The notes: generated by a model not told the origin, from the sequence alone. A stretch of 64,000 nucleotides of DNA from Alishewanella tabrizica (GCF_014652375.1 NZ_BMYR01000002.1:248001-312000), one strand, 5' to 3'. Numbered from the stretch's first letter, positions 38,619 to 49,883 are shown. Program-made: numbers and translations.

Positions 38619-39604
38619 GCAATTATATTTTGCTGGAACATATCAAAGTCCAAAATGCCAATTGTATTGCCGGTTTTACTTATGGCTTTCCGGCCATTAC
38701 CCATTTCCTCGGTTATACCCACGCACTATCGCGTAAGTTACAGCAACAGTTTGGTATTGAACTAACTGGCTGTTCAGTGGTTTGCCATCAGCATCAGATA
38801 CAGGCCTATCAGCCTAGTGGTTGGGGCGATTATGTTTTTGCGCTTACCCGCAACCCATTAACCAAAGATGGTAATACTGCGCCTATTGTTGAAGAAGGAC
38901 GGATGCACCTTACCGTTTCATTGATTCTGGAATCAAGCAAAGCATTCAGTAGCAGCCAGCAACAACAGTTAGTTGAAACACTTACTGTGCTAGCGCAACG
39001 ACAAAAGCTGGCTGGTGGCCAGGTTATTTGCCTCAAAGGTGTTAGTCTTTATAGTGATGTCGACGAGCAGGCGTTAAGCCGTAAATTGCTGCGAAAAGTG
39101 CTGCCGGGTTTTGTATTAACCGATCGCTCAGAGCTATTAAAGCAGCATTATCAGCAGTTAACCGCGACTCAGCCTAATGCCACTATGCTGGATGCCTGGC
39201 TGGATTTTGCTGCATTAACTTATCAGGCTGTCACACCGGAGAATGTTGACTCATCAACAGAACAGCATGCTGTTGAATGGGTTCGAGTACCTAAACCGGA
39301 TAAAGGTTACCTAGTGCCGATAACCACCGGCTATAAAGCGATTTCAGCGCTTCATCCTGCTGGCGCTGTTGCCAATAGCCGTGATCCACAATATCCGTTT
39401 TGTTTCGTTGAATCTACTTATGGCGTTGGGCAGTGGTTAAGCCCGCACCGTGTCCCTGATTTACGGGATGTTGTCTGGCGTTATCGACAGCAGGGCCCCT
39501 GGTATTTATGTACAACAAACACCTCAAAAAATGTATTAAAGCTGGATCCGGAGCAGGAAGCCGCTTTAGCTGAACTTACAGAAACCGAAATTACTTTCTA
39601 CTAA
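38615..39604 (+). CDS. cas5f: Csy2 / Cas5f, type I-F complex
   Basis: Csy2 pairs with Csy1 at the crRNA 5' end. The start at 38615 ([31 protein letters not shown]) matches the family and overlaps the csy1 stop; the frame extends upstream to 38525 only because it runs through csy1. The product has 329 residues. Confidence 0.95.
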   Translation: MSNYILLEHIKVQNANCIAGFTYGFPAITHFLGYTHALSRKLQQQFGIELTGCSVVCHQHQIQAYQPSGWGDYVFALTRNPLTKDGNTAPIVEEGRMHLTVSLILESSKAFSSSQQQQLVETLTVLAQRQKLAGGQVICLKGVSLYSDVDEQALSRKLLRKVLPGFVLTDRSELLKQHYQQLTATQPNATMLDAWLDFAALTYQAVTPENVDSSTEQHAVEWVRVPKPDKGYLVPITTGYKAISALHPAGAVANSRDPQYPFCFVESTYGVGQWLSPHRVPDLRDVVWRYRQQGPWYLCTTNTSKNVLKLDPEQEAALAELTETEITFY

Positions 39605-39618
39605 AAAGGAACTTACTT

Positions 39619-40623
39619 ATGAATACTACTTTAAAAACAGCATCGGTACTGGCTTTTGAAGCCAAACTGGCAAATTCAGACGCTATTATGGCCAGTGGCA
39701 ACTGGGAAGAGCGCGCAAATGCCAACAGTTTTTTGCCTGTCACGGTTAAAGAAAAAGCGGTACGTGGCACTATTTCAAACCGGTTAAAGTCGGCTTTGGC
39801 CAGCGATCCTGCAAAGGTTGATGCTGAAGTGCAAAAAGCTAATCTACAAACCGTTGATAATGCCGCACTGCCGTTTGAGCACGATACGCTTAAAGTTAGT
39901 TTCACTTTAAGAGTCATTGGCGATTTAGCGACACCTTCTACTTGTAATGATCCTGAATACCAGCAGGCATTAGCCAGTCTTATTAACGGCTATGCAGAAC
40001 AAACCCAATTTACTGAGTTAGCTAATCGTTATGCAGCCAATATTGCTAATGGCCGTTTTTTGTGGCGCAACCGGGTAGGCGCTGAAGCAGTAGAAGTGCA
40101 GGTAACTCATGGTAACGAGCCCTGGGTGTTTGATAGTCAGCAGTTTGATTTACGCAGTTTTGCAGAGCCAAAAGGCGATTTAGCAAAATTAGCGCAAGTA
40201 ATTAAACAGGGTCTGACAGGTGAAAGTTTTGCGTTACTTAAAGTAAATGCCTTTGTAAAACTGGGCGCTGGTCAGGCAGTTTATCCATCACAAGAGTTGG
40301 TTATGGGGGGCGGCAAAGGTGATAAAAGCAAGTTCTTATACCAGTTGGATGGTGTAGCTGCCATGCACTCGCAAAAAATAGGCAATGCTTTGCGCACTAT
40401 TGACACCTGGCACCCTGAAACTGCAGAGGTTGGAGCAATAGCAGTAGAACCTTACGGTTCAGTAACCAACCGTGGTAAAGCCTATCGCCAGCCAAAAGAT
40501 AACATGGATTTTTATAAATTACTGGATAGCTGGGTTCTTAAAGGTAAAACTCCATCGTTAGAACAACAGCACTACATAATGGCTATGTTTATTCGTGGTG
40601 GCGTATTTGGTGAAGCCGGTTAA
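39619..40623 (+). CDS. cas7f: Csy3 / Cas7f, backbone subunit of the type I-F complex
   Basis: Csy3 forms the six-copy backbone that wraps the crRNA spacer. The 334-residue protein has the family segments [36 protein letters not shown] and [20 protein letters not shown]. It is placed 14 bases after csy2 with AAAAAGGAAC before the ATG. Confidence 0.96.
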   Translation: MNTTLKTASVLAFEAKLANSDAIMASGNWEERANANSFLPVTVKEKAVRGTISNRLKSALASDPAKVDAEVQKANLQTVDNAALPFEHDTLKVSFTLRVIGDLATPSTCNDPEYQQALASLINGYAEQTQFTELANRYAANIANGRFLWRNRVGAEAVEVQVTHGNEPWVFDSQQFDLRSFAEPKGDLAKLAQVIKQGLTGESFALLKVNAFVKLGAGQAVYPSQELVMGGGKGDKSKFLYQLDGVAAMHSQKIGNALRTIDTWHPETAEVGAIAVEPYGSVTNRGKAYRQPKDNMDFYKLLDSWVLKGKTPSLEQQHYIMAMFIRGGVFGEAG

Positions 40624-40634
40624 GGGGGCTGACT

Positions 40635-41204
40635 ATGGATAGTTTTATCGAAATAAGGGTATTGCCCGATTTAGAAGCTGATGCCAACTTTCTAATGAAT
40701 AACCTGTGCTCAAAACTGCATGCAGTGCTAGGGCAGATAACTAAGGGTAAAGTAGGCGTTAGTTTCCCCGGATATGCGCAGGCTGGTATGAATCTTGGTT
40801 CTCAGCTACGTATTCATGGCACTGCAAGTATGCTAGAAAAGCTGATGGCTGAAAACTGGCTAAAAGGGCTCAGAGATTATTGTGATTGCAGCGCGTTACA
40901 GCCAGTCCCTGCCAATGCCAAACAGCGTTATTTTGCAAGACGGCAACTCAAAAGCGTACACAATAAACGTCAACGCTCTGTTGGCAAAGGTTGGTTAACG
41001 CATGATGAGGCATTGAGCAAAATCAGTGACGAATCAGAAAAAAAGCTAAAGCTACCATTTTTGCAATTAACCAGTCGTGGTAATAAGCAGCAAATGAAAG
41101 TGTTTATAGAGCAGGGGCCGGTAGTAGAGCATGCAATAGTAGGTAGTTTTAATTCATACGGTCTAAGTCGATTATCTGAAAAAGTAACAGTTCCTTGGTT
41201 CTAA
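40635..41204 (+). CDS. cas6f: Csy4 / Cas6f crRNA endonuclease
   Basis: Cas6f cuts the repeat hairpin of the pre-crRNA and stays on the 3' stem. The 189-residue protein keeps His29, the position of the catalytic histidine in Pseudomonas aeruginosa Csy4, in SKLHAVLG. Arginine-rich segments (KQRYFARRQLKSVHNKRQRS) fit the RNA-binding helix. The gene is last in the cas operon, followed by a terminator and the array leader. Confidence 0.95.
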   Translation: MDSFIEIRVLPDLEADANFLMNNLCSKLHAVLGQITKGKVGVSFPGYAQAGMNLGSQLRIHGTASMLEKLMAENWLKGLRDYCDCSALQPVPANAKQRYFARRQLKSVHNKRQRSVGKGWLTHDEALSKISDESEKKLKLPFLQLTSRGNKQQMKVFIEQGPVVEHAIVGSFNSYGLSRLSEKVTVPWF

Positions 41205-41226
41205 CCCTTTTTTGAGCAACCGCTGA

Positions 41227-41255
41227 CAGCCCTTACCATATAAGGGCTGCTTTTT
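41227..41255 (+). terminator. Intrinsic terminator of the cas operon
   Basis: CAGCCCTTA (41227-41235) pairs with TAAGGGCTG (41241-41249) around 5 bases and is followed by CTTTTT. The array therefore needs its own promoter in the leader. Confidence 0.85.
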
Positions 41256-41332
41256 ATCCTTATAAAAAGGGTAAATGACCCAAAGAGTCAAATGTTCTTT
41301 AATAATCAGGTTATTAGTGCTTAAATGCACTG
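41256..41332 (+). promoter_or_regulatory. CRISPR leader
   Basis: This AT-rich 77-base stretch between the cas terminator and the first repeat is at the end with intact repeats. It holds an IHF consensus site (41304-41316), a GGGT/ACCC inverted repeat (41269-41281) and an AGTGC/GCACT inverted repeat (41316-41331) abutting repeat 1. It should contain the array promoter; no clear -35/-10 pair is called. Confidence 0.8.
41304..41316 (+). promoter_or_regulatory. IHF binding site in CRISPR leader
   Basis: AATCAGGTTATTA matches the consensus WATCARNNNNTTR at every defined position. IHF bends the leader so that Cas1-Cas2-3 integrates at the first repeat in type I-F systems. It ends 16 bases before repeat 1. 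Confidence 0.75.
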
Positions 41333-44300
41333 CTTCACTGCCGAACAGGCAGCTTAGAAATTGGGGCAATAACAATGAAAATGGCAGTATACCTTCACTG
41401 CCGAACAGGCAGCTTAGAAACTGTTGACGGGTCTATAGATATTGTTGGGGTGCTTCACTGCCGAACAGGCAGCTTAGAAAAAGCTGGCGCGCGATCCATT
41501 CCATTGGTACGTCTTCACTGCCGAACAGGCAGCTTAGAAAAATGACGAGCTAGTGGGGTTTTACGACTACGGCTTCACTGCCGAACAGGCAGCTTAGAAA
41601 AAGCAGTTTAATGAACGAATTGAACGGATGGCCTTCACTGCCGAACAGGCAGCTTAGAAAATCGAGTCCATGCCGATAACGTTAACGGTCGGCTTCACTG
41701 CCGAACAGGCAGCTTAGAAAAGATGCGTCTTGTATCTGTTGCAGCGTAGACCCTTCACTGCCGAACAGGCAGCTTAGAAACTGGCTGATAACCCACGGCG
41801 GGACATGATGGCCTTCACTGCCGAACAGGCAGCTTAGAAACGCGCTATAGCGGAGTGTGAGGCAAGGATTAGGCTTCACTGCCGAACAGGCAGCTTAGAA
41901 ACACAACAACTAAGACAAATGGCAGTAGAATCGCTTCACTGCCGAACAGGCAGCTTAGAAAGAAATCACAGCAGAGCGAGGCGTGGCTCAGTACTTCACT
42001 GCCGAACAGGCAGCTTAGAAACGTTTCGCTACGCTGTAATCTATAACGATAGCCTTCACTGCCGAACAGGCAGCTTAGAAAAGTTTACGCGCCAAACAGC
42101 ATAAGTGTCACCACTTCACTGCCGAACAGGCAGCTTAGAAAAAGCCACTCGCGCGGAACTTGCGCATCATAAGCTTCACTGCCGAACAGGCAGCTTAGAA
42201 AAACACCCACCGCGCAAAGCCCTGCCAATAAAGCTTCACTGCCGAACAGGCAGCTTAGAAAAGTTGCGCGGCAAATGGGAAGCACCCGACCTACTTCACT
42301 GCCGAACAGGCAGCTTAGAAAAAGGTGATGCTAGGCAAGCACGGCTACTCAGACTTCACTGCCGAACAGGCAGCTTAGAAAAGCCACAGCAATGGTCACA
42401 CCGCCATCATCCTCTTCACTGCCGAACAGGCAGCTTAGAAAAGCTAAACAGTCAATACCAACACCACCAACAACTTCACTGCCGAACAGGCAGCTTAGAA
42501 ATTAGCATCAAGCGGTGCTGTAACCTTTACCGCCTTCACTGCCGAACAGGCAGCTTAGAAAAGCAAACGAGAATAAGCCCCCTTCGATGCTTACTTCACT
42601 GCCGAACAGGCAGCTTAGAAACTGTAACACCCCATCAAGATAAATACTTACTACTTCACTGCCGAACAGGCAGCTTAGAAAAATACCGCGCCAACTGCTG
42701 CCAATTCTGTACTTCTTCACTGCCGAACAGGCAGCTTAGAAACGATGGGGCCAAGCAACAGTGTTAAAATAAAGCTTCACTGCCGAACAGGCAGCTTAGA
42801 AAAATACCAGCGCCTTTAGCTTTGAACCCTTTAACTTCACTGCCGAACAGGCAGCTTAGAAATAGAAACAAGCACAGGGCTATGATGATGATCCCTTCAC
42901 TGCCGAACAGGCAGCTTAGAAATTAAATATACCTCCCCCTGCTGGCGCTGGTTGCTTCACTGCCGAACAGGCAGCTTAGAAACGTAGGCGTTAACCTGCC
43001 TGAAAGCATCCTCTCTTCACTGCCGAACAGGCAGCTTAGAAAATCAATAACACCGATATGCGACCAATGCGATACTTCACTGCCGAACAGGCAGCTTAGA
43101 AACCTTGCACCTGCGCGTATCTCACTGATAAAGGCTTCACTGCCGAACAGGCAGCTTAGAAATGCTAATAAAACAGGCATTCCGAAATAGCGGTCTTCAC
43201 TGCCGAACAGGCAGCTTAGAAAGCTCAGGTGTTGTGCCGTCCGGCACTTCAATCCTTCACTGCCGAACAGGCAGCTTAGAAAAACTTAAAGCGCTATGCC
43301 GATATTGTGAAAGACTTCACTGCCGAACAGGCAGCTTAGAAATGTTATTGTGCGGCTCAGCGGTATTGACAAACCTTCACTGCCGAACAGGCAGCTTAGA
43401 AATCAATGTGATAGCTGCGCTCAAACCCGTAGGCCTTCACTGCCGAACAGGCAGCTTAGAAATGCCAGTAACGCCACCAGGCATCCTTAAATATCTTCAC
43501 TGCCGAACAGGCAGCTTAGAAAACTAACCATAAACCATTAGAAGAAAAGACTCTCTTCACTGCCGAACAGGCAGCTTAGAAACATTGATGGGCGTGCAGC
43601 GAGTATGATTAAGTCTTCACTGCCGAACAGGCAGCTTAGAAAAGTCAATAGCATCTTCTTTCGTTGGGAACTTTCTTCACTGCCGAACAGGCAGCTTAGA
43701 AAAAGACACTATCATTCCGCAATTGGAGCTTTACCTTCACTGCCGAACAGGCAGCTTAGAAAAGAGGAATGGTAAAGATTGGCGCTTCACGATTCTTCAC
43801 TGCCGAACAGGCAGCTTAGAAATTGGCTGTATCTTGTAACGGTTTCGCCTTGGCCTTCACTGCCGAACAGGCAGCTTAGAAACGTGATGATATTGACACT
43901 GTGCGCCAGCGGCTCTTCACTGCCGAACAGGCAGCTTAGAAAAGAAATAATCAAAGGCGTAGAGCCTGAGTGTATCTTCACTGCCGAACAGGCAGCTTAG
44001 AAAATACAGAGAGGCGCTAATCAATAAAATAGGGCCTTCACTGCCGAACAGGCAGCTTAGAAAAGTAAGCCACCCACCACACCACCAAGCGATACCTTCA
44101 CTGCCGAACAGGCAGCTTAGAAATTGACCGCCTACCGATTCAATAACGTTACCGCCTTCACTGCCGAACAGGCAGCTTAGAAAAAAAAAGATGGGAAGAT
44201 GATCCAGAGTATTGCCTTCACTGCCGAACAGGCAGCTTAGAAAATGAAGAAGCGCTACAGCAGGCGCGCGACTATCTTCACTGCCGAACAGGCAGCTTAG

Positions 44301-47300
44301 AAATGACCAGCTCAGCATGGCAGGCGTTCAGGTAGCTTCACTGCCGAACAGGCAGCTTAGAAAATGCGCACAAACTTAGATTGTTTTTGTCTTAGCTTCA
44401 CTGCCGAACAGGCAGCTTAGAAATCGCCCGTTTTCATTGCGGTGTCGGCGTAAATCTTCACTGCCGAACAGGCAGCTTAGAAACAAGCTCGTTACCGCCT
44501 TCATAGCTACCGGTTCTTCACTGCCGAACAGGCAGCTTAGAAATGGCGAAACAAGTGAGACCATCGAACAAAAACCTTCACTGCCGAACAGGCAGCTTAG
44601 AAAAACAGTAATTACACTCTGGCTCGTTGTTATGGCTTCACTGCCGAACAGGCAGCTTAGAAAAAGGAAAAGTAAAACCCATAGTTGAAGAATTTCTTCA
44701 CTGCCGAACAGGCAGCTTAGAAAAAAACGCAAACCACGCAATCAACAGAAATCACCTTCACTGCCGAACAGGCAGCTTAGAAAACAACGAAGCGCTACAG
44801 CAGGCACGCGACTATCTTCACTGCCGAACAGGCAGCTTAGAAATGCCGACAAATCAGGCGTACCGCTTATTGTGGCTTCACTGCCGAACAGGCAGCTTAG
44901 AAAATGGGAAATTGTACAAAGCATTGTGAACACCACTTCACTGCCGAACAGGCAGCTTAGAAAACTAAAATCAGAGCGAGAGCGTTTTATTGATGCTTCA
45001 CTGCCGAACAGGCAGCTTAGAAATAGCCGACGCGGTTAAGCTGGCGGCAAAGTGGCTTCACTGCCGAACAGGCAGCTTAGAAAATCATCAGCCCACGCCT
45101 GCCAAGGGTCTCCAACTTCACTGCCGAACAGGCAGCTTAGAAATGTGACAATCCAAACGGCCATTATGCTATAAACTTCACTGCCGAACAGGCAGCTTAG
45201 AAACATGAAAAAATCCGGCTAACAAGGCCGGACAAGCTTCACTGCCGAACAGGCAGCTTAGAAAAAGTCGAGCACGCTATCATCATGAACGCGCGTCTTC
45301 ACTGCCGAACAGGCAGCTTAGAAATATGCTATCGGCGCAAGTAAGTCAATCAGCAACTTCACTGCCGAACAGGCAGCTTAGAAATATCCGCGTTTTTTGA
45401 CGGCACAGAATTACCGCTTCACTGCCGAACAGGCAGCTTAGAAAGTACTCGTGCGCGACAACCTGCCGGCGTAGCCCTTCACTGCCGAACAGGCAGCTTA
45501 GAAAATTAACAGCGCTCACAGGCTTCACAGGGCAAGCTTCACTGCCGAACAGGCAGCTTAGAAATTGACCACCCACCGATTCAATAACGTTACCGCCTTC
45601 ACTGCCGAACAGGCAGCTTAGAAATGATGGCGTTGTGGCTATCGGTGCGAGATTCACTTCACTGCCGAACAGGCAGCTTAGAAATACGCTGAGAACTTCC
45701 CTGCTCAGCCGAGGGGCTTCACTGCCGAACAGGCAGCTTAGAAACTGAAAACATGGTCGGCTTTGATTCCAAAAAACTTCACTGCCGAACAGGCAGCTTA
45801 GAAAGGAAAAAAAACCAACAATTGGCGCAAATATGCCTTCACTGCCGAACAGGCAGCTTAGAAAGCCATGCCCCCTTTATGGGGGGCATGGTGGGCTTCA
45901 CTGCCGAACAGGCAGCTTAGAAATGCTTAGCTATTTCTATGCGGAATTGCTCGATCTTCACTGCCGAACAGGCAGCTTAGAAACAACCATTAACCGCAGT
46001 AACTGGCTTAGTCGGCTTCACTGCCGAACAGGCAGCTTAGAAATAACAGTTCAGGCATCAACAACGGCACGCTGACTTCACTGCCGAACAGGCAGCTTAG
46101 AAAAATCCTGCAAGCCTGTTAACCGCGCCCAATATCTTCACTGCCGAACAGGCAGCTTAGAAAGTACTAGGGCAGGGCGTAGCAGTCGACAGCCGCTTCA
46201 CTGCCGAACAGGCAGCTTAGAAATAGCCACTCGCGCGGAACTTGCGCATCATAGCCTTCACTGCCGAACAGGCAGCTTAGAAAATGCCGCATCAAGACTG
46301 CTGATATTGTCGATGCTTCACTGCCGAACAGGCAGCTTAGAAAATGAAAAAATCCGACTAACGAGGCCAGAAAAACTTCACTGCCGAACAGGCAGCTTAG
46401 AAAGATCAGCAAGCCGCCCGCCAGCGCGGTACCGCCTTCACTGCCGAACAGGCAGCTTAGAAACACCTGGGACGGGTAAGACTTTCACTGTTAAACTTCA
46501 CTGCCGAACAGGCAGCTTAGAAAACTGCCGATAGGTTTGGATGCTGTGCCGTCATCTTCACTGCCGAACAGGCAGCTTAGAAAGCTACCAACAAACGCGG
46601 CTAAATCGCTGTCCTCTTCACTGCCGAACAGGCAGCTTAGAAACTGCCAGCCTAGCGTTACCGTTTTACCGATAGCTTCACTGCCGAACAGGCAGCTTAG
46701 AAAGTTACCTAGAATCTTATAGCGCTGTGTATTGCCTTCACTGCCGAACAGGCAGCTTAGAAAAACACTATGTTTTGTGGTGATTTTGTTTCGTTCTTCA
46801 CTGCCGAACAGGCAGCTTAGAAATAGCATAAACGTCGCGGCTTTGTACCATACGTCTTCACTGCCGAACAGGCAGCTTAGAAAATGCCACCCTTGCTTTT
46901 CTTTTCGTCATTCACCTTCACTGCCGAACAGGCAGCTTAGAAAAGAAAATATTAGCCGAATTTAAAACAGACCTGCTTCACTGCCGAACAGGCAGCTTAG
47001 AAAATCGAAGCCATTGCGCAAATTGTTGCGGGCATCTTCACTGCCGAACAGGCAGCTTAGAAAGCTAAGTTATTGTTAGTTGCATACTCTAGCGGCTTCA
47101 CTGCCGAACAGGCAGCTTAGAAAGCTACAACAGCAAACCAGCCACACCCGCTGGCCTTCACTGCCGAACAGGCAGCTTAGAAACTCAAAACGCAGTGATA
47201 TTGGGCTTGCCGTACCTTCACTGCCGAACAGGCAGCTTAGAAAGCTGGGCTGCTGCTGTAGCTGATGATCACGTTCTTCACTGCCGAACAGGCAGCTTAG

Positions 47301-47783
47301 AAAAAGCCTTTCCAGCCCACTGGCGGCAACTCCCCCTTCACTGCCGAACAGGCAGCTTAGAAAGTCAGGCACGTTTACGGGCGTTAAATGTAGCGCTTCA
47401 CTGCCGAACAGGCAGCTTAGAAATGCTAAAATTTGCAGCGTACCTGTACCAATCACTTCACTGCCGAACAGGCAGCTTAGAAATACATACTGCTCGCCTT
47501 GGAAAACTAGCACGCCTTCACTGCCGAACAGGCAGCTTAGAAATACACAGAGTATCAGCGGCAGGATATACAGGTCTTCACTGCCGAACAGGCAGCTTAG
47601 AAAATGACACAGGCAGGTCTGTAACGTTTGAAACGCTTCACTGCCGAACAGGCAGCTTAGAAAAACGGGTAGATTTAACCCTGTACCGCCTGATACTTCA
47701 CTGCCGAACAGGCAGCTTAGAAAGTACTGCTCGAAATTCTCCGCATAATGCAAAGCTTCACTGCCGAACAGGCAGCTTAGAAA

Positions 47784-47875
47784 ATCAAGGCGGCCAAATC
47801 TCCTACTATTTCCAACTTCACTGCCGAACAGGCAGCTTAGAAAATCAAGGCGGCCAAATCTCCTACTATTTCCAA
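47784..47875 (+). repeat. Tandem duplicated spacer (first pair)
   Basis: The spacers at 47784-47815 and 47844-47875 are identical over 32 nt (beginning ATCAAGGCGGCC), so one repeat-spacer unit was duplicated by recombination between repeats. Confidence 0.97.
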
Positions 47876-48683
47876 CTTCACTGCCGAACAGGCAGCTTAG
47901 AAAAGCCCGACAGACAGCCAGAAACTTGACAATGCCTTCACTGCCGAACAGGCAGCTTAGAAAAGTTAATCGGAATGCCAGCAACTAAAGCCGCTCTTCA
48001 CTGCCGAACAGGCAGCTTAGAAAGCCAAAGCCACATGGATTTACATTTGAAGATTCTTCACTGCCGAACAGGCAGCTTAGAAAATGAAACCAAAGTTGAC
48101 ACCTAGACAATACACCTTCACTGCCGAACAGGCAGCTTAGAAATGCCCGCTGTACGTAATGATTATTGACCCGCCCTTCACTGCCGAACAGGCAGCTTAG
48201 AAAACGCAGCCCAATCGAAGATGAGTGGGCAGACACTTCACTGCCGAACAGGCAGCTTAGAAAAAACTATCAAGCGGCGGTCGTGCCGCATACCCTTCAC
48301 TGCCGAACAGGCAGCTTAGAAACATATCCGTTATCGGCTTGCGCAACGCCTTAACCTTCACTGCCGAACAGGCAGCTTAGAAGTATGCCGCAGGAGGCTG
48401 CACAAGGTGCAGAGCCTTCACTGCCGAACAGGCAGCTTAGAAAAAGCCGTGTAAGCGTGGATCGCAAGAGCGTTACTTCACTGCCGAACAGGCAGCTTAG
48501 AAAAGAACCTCCACCAGTTGAGCCACCGCCACCAGCTTCACTGCCGAACAGGCAGCTTAGAAATGATACGCCTATCATCGTTATCATGCAGCGATCTTCA
48601 CTGCCGAACAGGCAGCTTAGAAATCCAATCAAAAAGCCCCGCCGAAGCGGGGCATCTTCACTGCCGAACAGGCAGCTTAGAAA

Positions 48684-48775
48684 TAGTGCCACACAAACAA
48701 AGGCCCCGTTATTTTCTTCACTGCCGAACAGGCAGCTTAGAAATAGTGCCACACAAACAAAGGCCCCGTTATTTT
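48684..48775 (+). repeat. Tandem duplicated spacer (second pair)
   Basis: The spacers at 48684-48715 and 48744-48775 are identical over 32 nt (beginning TAGTGCCACACA), a second repeat-spacer duplication. Confidence 0.97.
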
Positions 48776-49659
48776 CTTCACTGCCGAACAGGCAGCTTAG
48801 AAAAGCCACGTATGCAACCCCGGGTGACATTCCTACTTCACTGCCGAACAGGCAGCTTAGAAAACCAACACTTAAACCAGATGATGCAGCGGCAACTTCA
48901 CTGCCGAACAGGCAGCTTAGAAAAACTACTCTTACCTTTGAGTAGTTGGTGTTATCTTCACTGCCGAACAGGCAGCTTAGAAAGCCTTCGTCTTTGTGGT
49001 TTATCAGGTGACATTCTTCACTGCCGAACAGGCAGCTTAGAAAGGTAAACGTTACGTGTGATTGATTACCACAATCTTCACTGCCGAACAGGCAGCTTAG
49101 AAAACACTTAAATACTGCGAACGTGATCAAGATCGCTTCACTGCCGAACAGGCAGCTTAGAAAGTCGCCATCATACAGCGAATATTGCTTTTCTTCTTCA
49201 CTGCCGAACAGGCAGCTTAGAAACAATACAAATAATGGGGCGCTTGCTCTGTCAATCTTCACTGCCGAACAGGCAGCTTAGAAATACCACGATATTTATA
49301 TTCTGTGGCGTATCTGCTTCACTGCCGAACAGGCAGCTTAGAAATCTCTGTGATAATAACCGCAACGTATGCAAATCTTCACTGCCGAACAGGCAGCTTA
49401 GAAATGTGCCAGTTCGTTTTTGTTCAGCATCTTTGTCTTCACTGCCGAACAGGCAGCTTAGAAAGTCACGAACAATAGCTAAATAAAAATCATAAACTTC
49501 AATGCCGAACAGGCAGCTTAGAAATGATTGCGCTCGGTGATTGTGCCGCCCAAAGTCTTCACTGCCGCACAGGCAGCTTAGAAATTTACCCAAACGGTGC
49601 TACTGTTGACTGGTCTGTTCACTGCCGGACAGGCAGCAAGATTTTCCAACAATGCAAAA

Positions 49660-49694
49660 CTGATCCACTTCAACAATTGAAATCTGATCCACTT
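49660..49694. mobile_element. Possible insertion-sequence end (IS21-like repeats) beside the array
   Basis: CTGATCCACTT occurs at 49660-49670 and again at 49684-49694, just after the broken last repeat. Repeated short motifs of this kind are typical of IS21-family termini, and the sequence is familiar from such ends. No transposase gene and no second end are visible, so this would be a relic. Confidence 0.4.
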
Positions 49695-49883
49695 ATTTCT
49701 CTACCGGCATACATTCTAGAAATATATTATTATCAATTTATTGCATACCTAGCAGTTATAGTTCGCCTTGCCATGAGCAGGCGCGCGGATTTAGCAATTT
49801 TTTGTATAAGACTGTTTCTATACAAAAGCTTGCTTAAACCCGCCTATTGCTATTGTTTAAAGAGTATTTTCGAAATACCCACA

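Larger units (their letters stand above)
41333..49644 (+). CRISPR. Type I-F CRISPR array, 139 repeats and 138 spacers
   Basis: The 28-bp repeat starts CTTCACTGCC, carries the Cas6f stem CTGCC-GAACA-GGCAG and ends CTTAGAAA, which is I-F type. Counting phase shifts line by line gives 138 spacers: 130 of 32 nt, six of 33 nt (ending at 41873, 42714, 43975, 45236, 48355, 49256) and two of 31 nt (ending at 45895 and 48294). Repeats are uniform at the leader side. Variants are at 48356 (last base G), 49497 (CTTCAATG), 49557 (GCCGCAC) and the terminal copy at 49617, which begins GTTCACTGCCGG and diverges after 49636. Orientation is leader on the left, transcription rightward. Confidence 0.99.

Noticed and set aside
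41333-49644. Long open frames of up to about 300 residues with 20-residue repeats (LHCRTGSLE, FLSCLFGSE, SLPNRQLRN) on both strands
   Set aside because: The repeat plus spacer period is 60 bases, a multiple of three, so the CRISPR array stays open in several frames. These are artefacts and not repeat proteins.
41333-49644. Self-targeting spacers against genes in this window
   Set aside because: None was noticed by eye among the coding regions, but a full comparison needs a search; the claim is therefore not made.
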